Below, in pieces: positions 36,415 to 45,051 of a DNA stretch of 64,000 nt. Both the position numbers and the translations under genes were made by a program. Origin of the DNA: Pararhodobacter marinus (lineage in GTDB: Bacteria; Pseudomonadota; Alphaproteobacteria; Rhodobacterales; Rhodobacteraceae); contig NZ_QEYD01000012.1 of NCBI RefSeq assembly GCF_003122215.1, forward strand, positions 1 through 64,000. Direction: 5' to 3'. The stretch's first letter is position 1. Each line of letters opens with the position of its first letter. Below the pieces are notes generated by a model that had not been told where the DNA came from, made no database searches, and worked only from the letters and a program-made list of their open reading frames with translations.

Positions 36415-38388
36415 TCAGTTCCAGCAGGACACCAGCACCGTCAGATCGCCCGACATCCGGGTCAGCATTTCCGCCGACATCGGGCGCGAGACACGCGCCA
36501 CGCTGCCGCGCAGGCCCGAATCGGCCAGCATGCGCTGCACCGCATCCCCGGACAGCGCGAAATTCACGTCCTCGGGCAGCATGCGGCCGGGCGTTTCCGG
36601 GCGCGGCAGAAGCATGCCGACCACGCCGCCATTCATGTCGAAGACCGGGCCACCGGAATCGCCTTCTTCCGCTTCGAGCGACAGGCGCCAGAGGTATTCC
36701 TCGCCGTCCAGCCCGGACAGCTCGCTCAACTGACCGAAGCTGACGATGGGACGGGTCAGCGTGTCCTGGTAGCTGAAGCCCGAGACGCGGACTTCGCTGC
36801 CCGGCGCGGGCGCGGCGGGAGCGAATTGCGCGAAGGCCAGCGGCACCAGCGGGTCGTTGGGGGTGATCACCGCGATGCCCAGTTCCTCGTCGACCGAGCG
36901 CACCGAGGCGGTATAGGCCTCGTCGATGGTCACGCGGTCGCACTGGTTCACCGCTTCGGCGCTGGTCACCACGCTGCCCACCGCATCGACGAAGAAGCCG
37001 GTGCGCGAGCGTTCCGGGCGGCGCACGTCAAGCCCCGCGATCAGGTCGCGGCGCGCCACGGTCGAGGCGGTCGCGCCAAGCGTCGAGGGCAGCACGCCCG
37101 CGATCGGCGTGAAGCTGTCGCGCATCGTCGACAAGATCACCTGCGCGTCGTCGTCGGCCGAGGCATCCCACAACAGCATCCAGCCCTTGATCTCCCCATT
37201 CGACAGCCGCGCTTCGACATGCGCGCGCGCGGTCGCGTTGCGGCCGGTGATGGTGAAGCTGTTGCGGCCGCGCTCGCGCTCGCCTTCCAGCGGGATCACT
37301 TCCAGCGTCTGCAGGATCTCGTAGAGACCGAAGAAGGTGCTTTGCGTGCCTTCCTGGCTGATCAGCAGCACGCGCATGCCGCTGTCATTGACCTCGTTGA
37401 AATGCGCGAAGGGCGCTTCGTGGCGGTCGAATTCGACCATGCCCAGCGGCAGCGTGATCTCGATCCCCGCCGCCTCGTCGCGGAAGGGGCCGAAGGCGTA
37501 GCGCGCAACGGCTTCCTCGTAATCGCGCATCAGCGTCGCGCGGCCCCGGGTGGTCAGGAAGCCCGACGGCTCGAACCCGTTCGCCGCCTGCCATTCACTG
37601 ATCGCGCCGCGCGTGCCCGGCCCGAACTGCGCGTCGATGCCGCTGCGATAGAACCCGAACCATTGCAGCGCGATCTGGATTTCCATCCGCTCGTCGCGGG
37701 TCAGCTGGTATTCCATCTGCCGCGCCTCGGCGACGGATTCCATCGGCAGGTCCTCGATCGAGGGCTCGGCCGGGGCGGCGGGTGCTGCGGGCGCTTGGGG
37801 GGCGGGCGCTTCGGGGGCGGTCGTTTCCGAGCCCGTCCCGGTTTCGGCCTGCGCCAGCAACTGGGTCATCTCGGTTTCGGTTTCCGGGGCGCCGTCGGTC
37901 GTTTCCACGGGCGTCGCGTCGGAGGCCTCGCCCTCTGCTGCCTCGCCCTGTGCTGCGGGCTCCTGTGCCACCGGCTCCTGCGGCGTCGCGGTCTGACCGG
38001 CGTCGCGCGCGGGCGCTTCTTCGGTCGGGACGGCGGGCGCGCTGGGCTGGCCGCCCACTGGCCAGAATCGCTGGCCATAGATCGAATCGTCGGTGACGTA
38101 GGCGTCTTCGCGGATCTCGCGCGCGGCGATCAGGGCGGCGCGGCGGGCCTCGGCCTGTTCGGCGCTGTCATAGGGCCCCACGGCCAGCGCATACCAGCCG
38201 CCGGCGATCCGGAAACCCGAGATATTGCCGATCCGTTCTTCGTAGCGGGTCGCGAATTCCTCGGCGGTGCGCAGCGTCGCATGCGCTTCGATCTGAACCC
38301 AGTGCGACGCCTGTGCCAGCGCCGCTACGGGAACCAGGATCACGGCCACAAGAGTTGCGATAAAAGCTTTAACTATTCGATCTGTCAC
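36415..38388 (-). CDS. secreted SPOR, peptidoglycan-binding and trypsin-fold protein, likely pseudo-protease
   Basis: A 657-residue exported protein. Signal peptide (about 1-26), a SPOR-like domain (about 28-100; HWVQIEAHATLRTAEEFA, WYALAVGPYDSAEQA), an acidic Pro/Ala/Glu linker (about 115-225), a PG_binding_1-type domain (IQIALQWFGFYRSGIDAQFG to about 295), an intermediate domain, and a C-terminal trypsin-like fold (about 450-600). The serine motif GDSGGP is intact (S578), but the position of the catalytic His reads Glu (TSAEAV, E478) and that of Asp reads Gly (LGIAVI, G504), so proteolysis is doubtful. It starts with GTG at 38388, preceded by GGAACG. It probably acts at the cell wall. Confidence 0.8.
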   Translation of the reverse strand: MTDRIVKAFIATLVAVILVPVAALAQASHWVQIEAHATLRTAEEFATRYEERIGNISGFRIAGGWYALAVGPYDSAEQAEARRAALIAAREIREDAYVTDDSIYGQRFWPVGGQPSAPAVPTEEAPARDAGQTATPQEPVAQEPAAQGEAAEGEASDATPVETTDGAPETETEMTQLLAQAETGTGSETTAPEAPAPQAPAAPAAPAEPSIEDLPMESVAEARQMEYQLTRDERMEIQIALQWFGFYRSGIDAQFGPGTRGAISEWQAANGFEPSGFLTTRGRATLMRDYEEAVARYAFGPFRDEAAGIEITLPLGMVEFDRHEAPFAHFNEVNDSGMRVLLISQEGTQSTFFGLYEILQTLEVIPLEGERERGRNSFTITGRNATARAHVEARLSNGEIKGWMLLWDASADDDAQVILSTMRDSFTPIAGVLPSTLGATASTVARRDLIAGLDVRRPERSRTGFFVDAVGSVVTSAEAVNQCDRVTIDEAYTASVRSVDEELGIAVITPNDPLVPLAFAQFAPAAPAPGSEVRVSGFSYQDTLTRPIVSFGQLSELSGLDGEEYLWRLSLEAEEGDSGGPVFDMNGGVVGMLLPRPETPGRMLPEDVNFALSGDAVQRMLADSGLRGSVARVSRPMSAEMLTRMSGDLTVLVSCWN

Positions 38389-38646
38389 GGTCGTTCCACG
38401 ATTGGTTGTTTTATTATGATTCCCCGGCGACCCTATCAGGGTCGTCAAGCAAGTGCCGATAAAAATTAGGTTAGGAACGGGCCTTGACCACGGGGCGTGG
38501 CATTTTTTCCGCGCCGCCGCAGCACGCCCGTCCGCGCCCGGCGCCATGCCCTGCGGCGGTGCGCGACGTTGACCCTGCCCCGGCCTGCGCCTATTGAAGC
38601 GCTGAACCAAGGATCCGCAATTTCCGTTCCCGTCTATAGGCCCCGC

Positions 38647-39591
38647 ATGCCCGCCAGTTCCGACAAACCGCGCAGCTTCCAGGAAATCATTCTGAGGCTT
38701 CAGGCCTATTGGGCGGCCAAGGGCTGCGCCGTGCTGCAACCCTATGACATGGAAGTCGGCGCCGGGACCTTCCACCCGGCGACCACGCTGCGCTCGCTCG
38801 GCTCGCAGCCCTGGGCCGCGGCCTATGTGCAGCCCTCGCGCCGGCCCACGGATGGCCGCTACGGCGAGAACCCGAACCGGCTGCAGCATTACTACCAGTA
38901 TCAGGTGCTGATCAAACCCTCGCCGCCCGATCTGCAGGAGCTGTATCTGGGCTCGCTCGACGCGATCGGCATCGACACCGCGCTGCACGACGTGCGTTTC
39001 GTCGAGGACGACTGGGAATCCCCCACGCTGGGCGCCTGGGGTCTGGGATGGGAGGTCTGGTGCGACGGCATGGAAGTGTCGCAATTCACCTATTTCCAGC
39101 AGGTCGGCGGGCATGATTGCAAACCCGTCTCGGGCGAGCTGACCTATGGCCTGGAGCGTCTGGCGATGTACGTGCTGGGCATCGACCATGTGATGGAGAT
39201 GCCGTTCAACGATCCGCAGGCGCCCATTGCGCTGACCTATGGCGACATCTTCCGCCAGACCGAGCAGGAATATTCGCGCCACAACTTCGACGGCGCGACG
39301 ACCGACATGCTGCTGCGCCATTTCGAGGATGCCGAGGCCGAATGCGAGAAACTGCTGGCCTTCGAGCCGCAGGATCCCACTTCGGGCAAGCGCATCGTCA
39401 TGGCCCACCCGGCCTATGACCAGTGCATCAAGGCCAGCCACCTGTTCAACCTGCTGGACGCGCGCGGCGTGATCTCGGTCACCGAGCGGCAGGCCTATAT
39501 CGGCCGCGTCCGCGCCTTGGCCAAGAAATGCGCCGATGCCTTCGTGCAGACCGAGGCGGGCGGCTGGACGCCCGAAGGGGCGCAGGCGTGA
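38647..39591 (+). CDS. glyQ: glycine-tRNA ligase alpha subunit
   Basis: A 314-residue catalytic subunit of the heterotetrameric (alpha2beta2) bacterial glycyl-tRNA synthetase. Class II motifs are clear: [24 protein letters not shown] at the start, the AATLR-type PATTLRSLG with [26 protein letters not shown] (motif 2 region) and the GLERLAMY motif 3. The start ATG 38647 gives the family N-terminus; upstream extension is not conserved-looking. The stop overlaps the GTG start of the next gene by four bases. glyS lies 1.6 kb downstream, separated by two membrane-protein genes in the same direction. Confidence 0.97.
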   Translation: MPASSDKPRSFQEIILRLQAYWAAKGCAVLQPYDMEVGAGTFHPATTLRSLGSQPWAAAYVQPSRRPTDGRYGENPNRLQHYYQYQVLIKPSPPDLQELYLGSLDAIGIDTALHDVRFVEDDWESPTLGAWGLGWEVWCDGMEVSQFTYFQQVGGHDCKPVSGELTYGLERLAMYVLGIDHVMEMPFNDPQAPIALTYGDIFRQTEQEYSRHNFDGATTDMLLRHFEDAEAECEKLLAFEPQDPTSGKRIVMAHPAYDQCIKASHLFNLLDARGVISVTERQAYIGRVRALAKKCADAFVQTEAGGWTPEGAQA

Positions 39592-40100
39592 CCGGTCGCA
39601 TCGCCGCGATCGTCATCGTGCTGGCCGCCGCGCTGACCGGCGGCTTCATGTATTACCTGCAGGTCTACGGCTATTACGAAGAACTCGAGCCACAGATCGG
39701 CTATCAGGTCGCCACGCCCGATGGCGGCACCGCGCGGCTCGAGATCGCGGCTTTCCGCGGCATCGACAGCTATTCTTCGCCGCTGCGCTACCGCGCGTGC
39801 TTCACCGTCGTGGGCGAACTGCCCGATCTGGTCGAGCGTGACCATTCCGAGCCCCTGAACGCGCCCGGCTGGTTCGACTGTTTCGACGCCGAAACCATCG
39901 GCGAGGATCTTCTGGCGGGCCGCGCCCGCCCGGTCATGGTCGAGGAAAACGCACCCTACGGGTTCGACCGGGTGATGGCGCTCTATCCCGATGGCCGCGC
40001 CTATGTCTGGCCGATGATCAACGCTTGCGGCGAAGCGGTTTACGACGGCGACCCCGCCCCCGCCGGTTGCCCGCCCCCGCCCGCCGCGATCCGCGACTAG
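39588..40100 (+). CDS. DUF6446-type single-pass membrane protein
   Basis: A 170-residue protein with one N-terminal membrane helix (about 5-24, [20 protein letters not shown]) and a periplasmic domain containing four cysteines ([29 protein letters not shown]) that could form disulfides. It resembles the uncharacterised DUF6446 proteins encoded between glyQ and glyS in Rhodobacteraceae; I know this from memory of the family, not from a search. It starts with GTG overlapping the glyQ stop (GTGA), indicating translational coupling. The function is unknown. Confidence 0.75.
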   Translation: MTGRIAAIVIVLAAALTGGFMYYLQVYGYYEELEPQIGYQVATPDGGTARLEIAAFRGIDSYSSPLRYRACFTVVGELPDLVERDHSEPLNAPGWFDCFDAETIGEDLLAGRARPVMVEENAPYGFDRVMALYPDGRAYVWPMINACGEAVYDGDPAPAGCPPPPAAIRD

Positions 40101-40160
40101 GGAACCTTTTCGCCCCGCCATGCGCTTTCCCCATGCCTGCAATGCCATGGGAGAGGCCGC

Positions 40161-41057
40161 ATGACCGATCAAAGAGCCCCGGACTGGGTCGTGCCGATGA
40201 TGCGCGCGGGCTACGCCTCGCGCGGCATCGTTTACCTCATTCTCGGCGCCCTGACCTCGACCGCCGCCGCAACCGGCGGCCGGACCGAGGGCACGCAGGG
40301 CGCGCTCCGGACGCTGCGCGAGGCGCCTTTCGGACAGGTCTTGCTCTGGCTCGTGGCGCTCGGCTTCGTCTGTTACGGCATCTGGCGCCTGATCGCCGCC
40401 TATTACGACCTCGAACGCCGCGGCGATGACGAGGAAGGCCATGCCCAGCGGCTGGGCCTCGTGGTGACCGGGCTGATCCATATCGGCATCGGCGGCGCCA
40501 TCGCCACGCTGCCGCTGGGCGCCGGCAGCGGGTCGGGCCCAGGATCTGGCGGGGGATCGGGCGCAGGATCTGGCGGGGCCTCGGACTGGACCGCCACGCT
40601 CATGCAGATGCCCGCCGGGCGCTGGATCGTCGGGATCGTCGCGTTGTGCATCATCGGCGCGGGCGTGCACTATGTCCTCAAGGGCTGGCAGCAGAAGTAC
40701 GAACGCTACATCCAGAGCACCGAGACGACGCAGAAACTTCAACCGCTGCTGCGCTGGGGCTTCGTCAGCTACGGCCTTGTGCTGGGCATCGCCGGCGCCT
40801 TCCTTCTCTACGCCGCGATCAGCACCAACCCGGCCGAGGCCAAGGGCATCGGCGGCGCGCTCGAATATATCCGCTCGCTCACCGCCGGGCGGATCCTGCT
40901 GGGCGCGGTCGGGCTGGGTATCCTGGGCTTCGGGATCGAAAACCTGGTCGAGGCGCGCTACCGCGTGGTGCCGGGCGTGCGGTCCTCGGGCACGATGACC
41001 ACCATCGCCCAGCGCGCCAAGGCCGAGGCCCGCGAACAGGCGCGCCGCGCGACCTGA
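40161..41057 (+). CDS. DUF1206-type polytopic membrane protein
   Basis: A 298-residue membrane protein with about six helices forming three two-helix repeats, each starting with an Arg/Gly helix such as RAGYASRGIVYLILG, VVTGLIHIGIGGAIA, and RWGFVSYGLVLGIAG, the DUF1206 pattern. A Gly/Ser-rich low-complexity linker (about residues 116-140) sits in the second loop and is encoded by an imperfect direct repeat (CAGGATCTGGCGGGG at about 40540 and 40563). The function is unknown. It lies 60 bases after the DUF6446 gene and 120 bases before glyS, all in the same direction. Confidence 0.8.
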   Translation: MTDQRAPDWVVPMMRAGYASRGIVYLILGALTSTAAATGGRTEGTQGALRTLREAPFGQVLLWLVALGFVCYGIWRLIAAYYDLERRGDDEEGHAQRLGLVVTGLIHIGIGGAIATLPLGAGSGSGPGSGGGSGAGSGGASDWTATLMQMPAGRWIVGIVALCIIGAGVHYVLKGWQQKYERYIQSTETTQKLQPLLRWGFVSYGLVLGIAGAFLLYAAISTNPAEAKGIGGALEYIRSLTAGRILLGAVGLGILGFGIENLVEARYRVVPGVRSSGTMTTIAQRAKAEAREQARRAT

Positions 41058-41177
41058 CCCGATGCCGGCTCCGGCCCGTCACCGGAAAATCGGCGCTACC
41101 GGCTTGCCGCGCAACGGCAGGACCGATAAGCACCGGGGCGTCAAGACAGATGCCCCAGAGAGCGCCCCGGTGATGCC

Positions 41178-43349
41178 ATGCCCGATATCCTGATCGAACT
41201 CTTCTCCGAGGAAATCCCCGCCCGCATGCAGACCCGCGCGGCCGAGGATCTGCGCAAACTCGTCACCGACGGGCTGGTCGAAAGTGGACTGACCTATGCC
41301 CATGCGCGCAGTTTCTCGACCCCGCGCCGGCTGGTTCTGGCGATCGAGGGCCTGACCTCGGAAAGCCCCACCCTGCGCGAAGAGCGCAAGGGTCCCAAGA
41401 TCGGCGCGCCACAACAGGCCATCGACGGCTTCCTGCGTTCGACCGGGCTGGGCATGGACGACCTGATCACCAAGGAGGACAAGAAGGGCGCCTTCTACCT
41501 CGCCATCGTGGAGAAACCCGGCCAACCCGCCGCCGAGATCCTCGCCCCCGTGCTGGAAAAAACCATCCGCAACTTCCCCTGGCCCAAATCGATGCGCTGG
41601 GGATCGGGCAGCCTGCGCTGGGTGCGTCCGCTGCATTCGATCATCGCGCTGATGGTGACCGAGGCGGGCGCCGACATCGTGCCGCTCGACATCGACGGCA
41701 TCAGGGCGGGCAACACCACGCGCGGCCACCGCTTCATGGCGCCCGAGCCCTTCACCGTGTCCGGATTCGAGGATTACGCGGCCAAGCTGAAACGCGCCTT
41801 CGTGGTGCTCGACGCCGCCGAGCGGGCCGAGGCGATCCTCAACGAAACGCAGAACCAGGCCTTCGCGCTGGGGCTTGAACTGGTCGAAGACCCGGGCCTT
41901 CTGGCCGAGGTCGCGGGCCTCGTCGAATGGCCCGTCGTGCTGGTGGGCGAGATCGGCGCCGACTTCCTGTCGCTGCCGCCCGAAGTGCTGCAGACCTCGA
42001 TGCGCGAGCATCAGAAGTTCTTCTCGCTCAAGGACAAGTCGGGGCAGATTGTTCGTTTCGTGACAGTCGCCAACCGCGAGACCGCCGATAACGGCGCCAC
42101 CATCCTGGCCGGCAACCAGAAGGTGCTCGCCGCCCGCCTGTCGGACGCGAAATTCTTCTGGGAGAACGACTTGCGCGTGGTGGCGAATGTCGGACTTTCG
42201 GGCATGGCCGAAGGTCTGGCCAACGTCACCTTCCACAACAAGCTGGGCAGCCAGAAAGCGCGGATAGATCGCATTTCTGCCCTCGCCCGCGAAATCGCGC
42301 CGCTTGTGGGCGCCTCGCCCGACCTCGCGCATGAAGCCGCCGAAATCGCCAAGGCCGATCTGCAATCGGCCATGGTGGGCGAATTCCCCGAGCTGCAGGG
42401 CACGATGGGCGTCTACTACGCCAAGGCCGCGGGCCTCCCCGACGCCGTTGCCCATGCCTGCAAGGCGCATTACCAGCCCCTCGGCCCCTCGGACGACGTC
42501 CCGACCGAGCCGGTCTCCGTCGCCGTGGCGCTGGCCGACAAGATCGACACGCTCACCGGCTTCTGGGCCATCGACGAAAAACCGACGGGTTCGAAAGACC
42601 CCTTCGCGCTGCGCCGCGCCGCGTTGGGGGTGATCCGGTTGGTGCTTGAAAATAATGTGCGCTTGGACTTGGCTTCACCGGTTATCGGGCAACTGCAAAG
42701 AAACGAAGTGGCTCGCCAATTTAGCGTAGCCGCCAACAGCCCTAACGCGTTTGCTACGATGGGTGGGCTAGAAGAGTTTGCTTCTCGCGCAGTAATTGAT
42801 GTCAACGAGTTCGAAGCGCTTGCTGCGGACCTCCTCGCCTTCTTCCACGACCGCCTGAAGGTCTACCTGCGCGACCAGGGCATCCGCCACGATGTGATCG
42901 ACGCCTGCCTGGCCATGCCGGGCAATGACGACCTCACCCTGTTGGTCGCCCGCGCCCGCGCGCTGCAGGCCACGCTGGAAACCGATGACGGCGAGAACCT
43001 GATCCAGGCCTACAAGCGCGCCAACAACATCCTGACGCAGGCCGAGGAAAAGGACGGCGTGGAATACTCTTTCGGCGCCGACCCGAAATTCGCCGAAACG
43101 GACGAGGAACGCGCGCTCTTCACCGCCCTCGACGCCGCGGAGCAACAGATCGCCCCGGCCATGGCACGGGAAGATTTCGCCACCGCCATGGCCGCCATGG
43201 CGGCCCTGCGCGCGCCGGTCGATGCCTTCTTCACCGCCGTGCAGATCAATACCGACAATGAGATCCTGCGCCGCAACCGGCTGAACCTGCTCAGCCGGAT
43301 CCGCCAGATCTGTCTCTCTGTCGCCGATCTCGGCAAGCTCGACGGCTGA
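41178..43349 (+). CDS. glyS: glycine-tRNA ligase beta subunit
   Basis: A 723-residue beta subunit that binds tRNA and completes the alpha2beta2 glycyl-tRNA synthetase. It begins MPDILIELFSEEIPARMQ, the family N-terminus, has the HD-like region (LVGASPDLAHEAAEIAKADLQSAMVGEFPELQG) and a C-terminal anticodon-binding DALR-like segment (LMALRAPVDAFF-type: AALRAPVDAFFTAVQ). Residues about 492-550 are encoded by a stretch (42650-42830) whose GC content falls to about 55 percent with rare-looking codons, unlike the rest of the gene. The frame is intact. It is followed by a strong terminator. Confidence 0.96.
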   Translation: MPDILIELFSEEIPARMQTRAAEDLRKLVTDGLVESGLTYAHARSFSTPRRLVLAIEGLTSESPTLREERKGPKIGAPQQAIDGFLRSTGLGMDDLITKEDKKGAFYLAIVEKPGQPAAEILAPVLEKTIRNFPWPKSMRWGSGSLRWVRPLHSIIALMVTEAGADIVPLDIDGIRAGNTTRGHRFMAPEPFTVSGFEDYAAKLKRAFVVLDAAERAEAILNETQNQAFALGLELVEDPGLLAEVAGLVEWPVVLVGEIGADFLSLPPEVLQTSMREHQKFFSLKDKSGQIVRFVTVANRETADNGATILAGNQKVLAARLSDAKFFWENDLRVVANVGLSGMAEGLANVTFHNKLGSQKARIDRISALAREIAPLVGASPDLAHEAAEIAKADLQSAMVGEFPELQGTMGVYYAKAAGLPDAVAHACKAHYQPLGPSDDVPTEPVSVAVALADKIDTLTGFWAIDEKPTGSKDPFALRRAALGVIRLVLENNVRLDLASPVIGQLQRNEVARQFSVAANSPNAFATMGGLEEFASRAVIDVNEFEALAADLLAFFHDRLKVYLRDQGIRHDVIDACLAMPGNDDLTLLVARARALQATLETDDGENLIQAYKRANNILTQAEEKDGVEYSFGADPKFAETDEERALFTALDAAEQQIAPAMAREDFATAMAAMAALRAPVDAFFTAVQINTDNEILRRNRLNLLSRIRQICLSVADLGKLDG

Positions 43350-43355
43350 ACGACA

Positions 43356-43382
43356 AAGGGGCGCCCGAAACTGGCGCCCCTT
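43356..43382 (+). terminator. intrinsic terminator after glyS
   Basis: AAGGGGCGCC (43356-43365) and GGCGCCCCTT (43373-43382) form a perfect 10-bp stem with a 7-base loop, followed by ATCTTTGTT. Its right edge merges with the core of repeat copy D read on the other strand. Confidence 0.8.
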
Positions 43383-43443
43383 ATCTTTGTTCCATAAATA
43401 TCCCGGGGGGTGAGGGCGCAAGCCCGAGGGGGGCTGGCCCCCC
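43381..43443 (-). repeat. gene-end repeat, copy D (diverged)
   Basis: On the minus strand, directly after rnpA: a 7-bp stem GGGGGGC/GCCCCCC (43443-43428), a 4-bp stem GGGC/GCCC with loop TTGC, then TCA and the core CCCCCCGGGATATTTAT plus GGAACAAAGATAA. The core differs slightly from copies A-C (GGGATATTTAT for GAGGATATTTCC, final AA). It again sits immediately 3' of a gene in sense orientation. Confidence 0.6.
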
Positions 43444-43446
43444 TTG

Positions 43447-43782
43447 TCAGCCGTGGATCCGCGCCAGCGCCCGAAGCAGATCGTCCTTCAGCGCCGCGTA
43501 ATCCCGCTCGATCGTCGCGCCCGGCTTGCCCACCAGAACGTAATCCCAGCCGCTCAGCCCCTGCCCCGCCAGCACCTCGCGCGCCAGCGCCCGCAGACGC
43601 CGCTTGGCGCGGTTGCGCGCCACCGCGTTGCCCACCTTCTTGGAGCAGGTAAAGCCCACCCGCAGACCCTCGCCCGGCTCGCCCTCGGCGCGCTCGCGGG
43701 CCTGCAGCAGGAAACCGGGGGCCGGCGCCCGGCGTGCCCGCGCCGCGGCCAGGAAATCGCGCCGTTGCTTGAGGACATTCAT
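43447..43782 (-). CDS. rnpA: ribonuclease P protein component
   Basis: A protein of 111 residues (from ATG 43782; a GTG at 43794 would add four). It is the protein subunit that helps RNase P RNA remove tRNA 5' leaders. The RNR motif is present as GFTCSKKVGNAVARNRAKRRLR split around residues 45-66, after the N-terminal LKQRRDFLAAARA. rpmH lies 121 bases upstream on the same strand, the near-universal rpmH-rnpA pair. The usual downstream partners (yidD, yidC) are absent; instead glyS is convergent. Confidence 0.94.
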   Translation of the reverse strand: MNVLKQRRDFLAAARARRAPAPGFLLQARERAEGEPGEGLRVGFTCSKKVGNAVARNRAKRRLRALAREVLAGQGLSGWDYVLVGKPGATIERDYAALKDDLLRALARIHG

Positions 43783-43903
43783 GCCAGCACCCACGCATGA
43801 CGAAGCCGCCGGGGCCGCCTGTCACCCGCACGATCGCAGGTCAGGGGCACATCCGGCGGCGTCAAAGGCGTCACCTCGGGCCGAAAGGCCCGATCCCGAA
43901 AGA

Positions 43904-44038
43904 TCAGGCCGACAGCTTCTTGCGGCCGCGCGCGCGACGCGCGTTCAGGATCTTCTGGCCGCTCTTGGTGGCCATGCGCGACCGGAAACCGTGGCGCTTC
44001 TTGCGAACCAGGTTCGACGGCTGGAAAGTACGTTTCAT
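43904..44038 (-). CDS. rpmH: 50S ribosomal protein L34
   Basis: A 44-residue, very basic ribosomal protein, [18 protein letters not shown] at the N-terminus and [12 protein letters not shown] at the C-terminus, identical in form to L34 of other alphaproteobacteria. It is too short for most open-frame lists and was read directly from the sequence: ATG at 44038, TGA at 43906-43904. It lies upstream of rnpA on the same strand and is divergent from the TVP38 gene; the 290-base divergent gap should contain its promoter, but I could not assign boxes. Confidence 0.97.
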   Translation of the reverse strand: MKRTFQPSNLVRKKRHGFRSRMATKSGQKILNARRARGRKKLSA

Positions 44039-44328
44039 TGCTTCGGTCCTTCTTGTCGGCCCGAATCCAATGGCCGGGATTCGAGGGCGTCATGTTCTGA
44101 GGGCCGGGCAATAGCCGGGGTCGCGCCCCAAGTCAACGCCGCGCGGGCCGAAACGCGCCGATATTCCGGCCCCCAGCGCCAAAAAACGCCGCCCCGGGCG
44201 CCGTTCCCCCACGACCGGGCCCCTGAAACCCTGCATGGCAGTTGCCCTCGGGCCCCGAGCCTGCCACGAAAGGGCGAATCCCGGCAAGGGCGTGTAACAG
44301 CGCCGCGTCCCGTTTCGTCCCGGCAGGC

Positions 44329-45048
44329 ATGACACCGCAAGAACCGCCTTTCTCTGCCCTGCGCCGCTGGCTGCCGCTGGCGCTGATCGTCACCGGCGCG
44401 GTGGCGGGCTTCGTTCTGTTCCGCGACCGGCTGAGCTTTGACACGCTGGCGCAGAACCGCGAGACGCTTCTGGCTTTCGCCGCCGCGCATCCCGTCGTCA
44501 CGCCCGCGCTGTTCATGGCCGCCTATCTGCTGATCGTCGCCTTTTCGCTGCCCGGCGCCACCTGGGCCACGCTCACGGGCGGCTTCCTGTTCGGGCTGTT
44601 TCCCGGCGTCTTCTACAACGTCACCGGCGCCACGCTGGGGGCGCTGGCGCTGTTTCTGGCCGTGCGGCAGGGCTTCGGACGGGGGCTCAGGGCGCGGATC
44701 GACGCCTCGGACGGCCGCGTGCGCCGCCTGAGCGACGGCATCCGCGCCAACGAGGTTCCGATGCTTCTGTCCATGCGGCTGATCCCGGTCGTGCCGTTCT
44801 TCGTGGCCAACCTGATCCCCGCGCTGCTCGACGTATCGGCGCGGCGCTTCGCGTGGACCACCTTCGTGGGCATCCTGCCGGGCGCGCTGGTCTATACCTG
44901 GATCGGCGCCGGCCTGGGCGCGGTGTTCGAGCGTGGCGAGCGGCCCGATCTGTCTGTCATATTTGAACCTTATGTGCTGGGGCCTATCCTTGGGCTGGCG
45001 GCCTTGTCGCTGCTGCCCGTTCTCATCAACCGCAAGCGGAGACCCTAG
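44329..45048 (+). CDS. TVP38/TMEM64 (VTT-domain) membrane protein
   Basis: A 239-residue DedA-like membrane protein. A first helix (about 15-33) precedes the VTT/SNARE-associated domain: MAAYLLIVAFSLPGATWATLTGGFLFG, GATLGALALFLAVRQG, then VPMLLSMRLIPVVPFFVANLIPALL (the R-x-x-P re-entrant motif) and FVGILPGALVYTWIGAGLG. Family members are implicated in lipid scrambling or membrane homeostasis; the exact role is unknown. The start is ATG 44329, with GGCAGG upstream. The following flavoprotein gene begins three bases after its stop, so they form an operon. Confidence 0.85.
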   Translation: MTPQEPPFSALRRWLPLALIVTGAVAGFVLFRDRLSFDTLAQNRETLLAFAAAHPVVTPALFMAAYLLIVAFSLPGATWATLTGGFLFGLFPGVFYNVTGATLGALALFLAVRQGFGRGLRARIDASDGRVRRLSDGIRANEVPMLLSMRLIPVVPFFVANLIPALLDVSARRFAWTTFVGILPGALVYTWIGAGLGAVFERGERPDLSVIFEPYVLGPILGLAALSLLPVLINRKRRP

Positions 45049-45051
45049 ACC

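Noticed and set aside
38389-39441. N-terminal extension of the SPOR/trypsin-fold protein to about 1008 residues
   Set aside because: The extension runs antisense over glyQ and lies before a clear signal peptide starting at GTG 38388.
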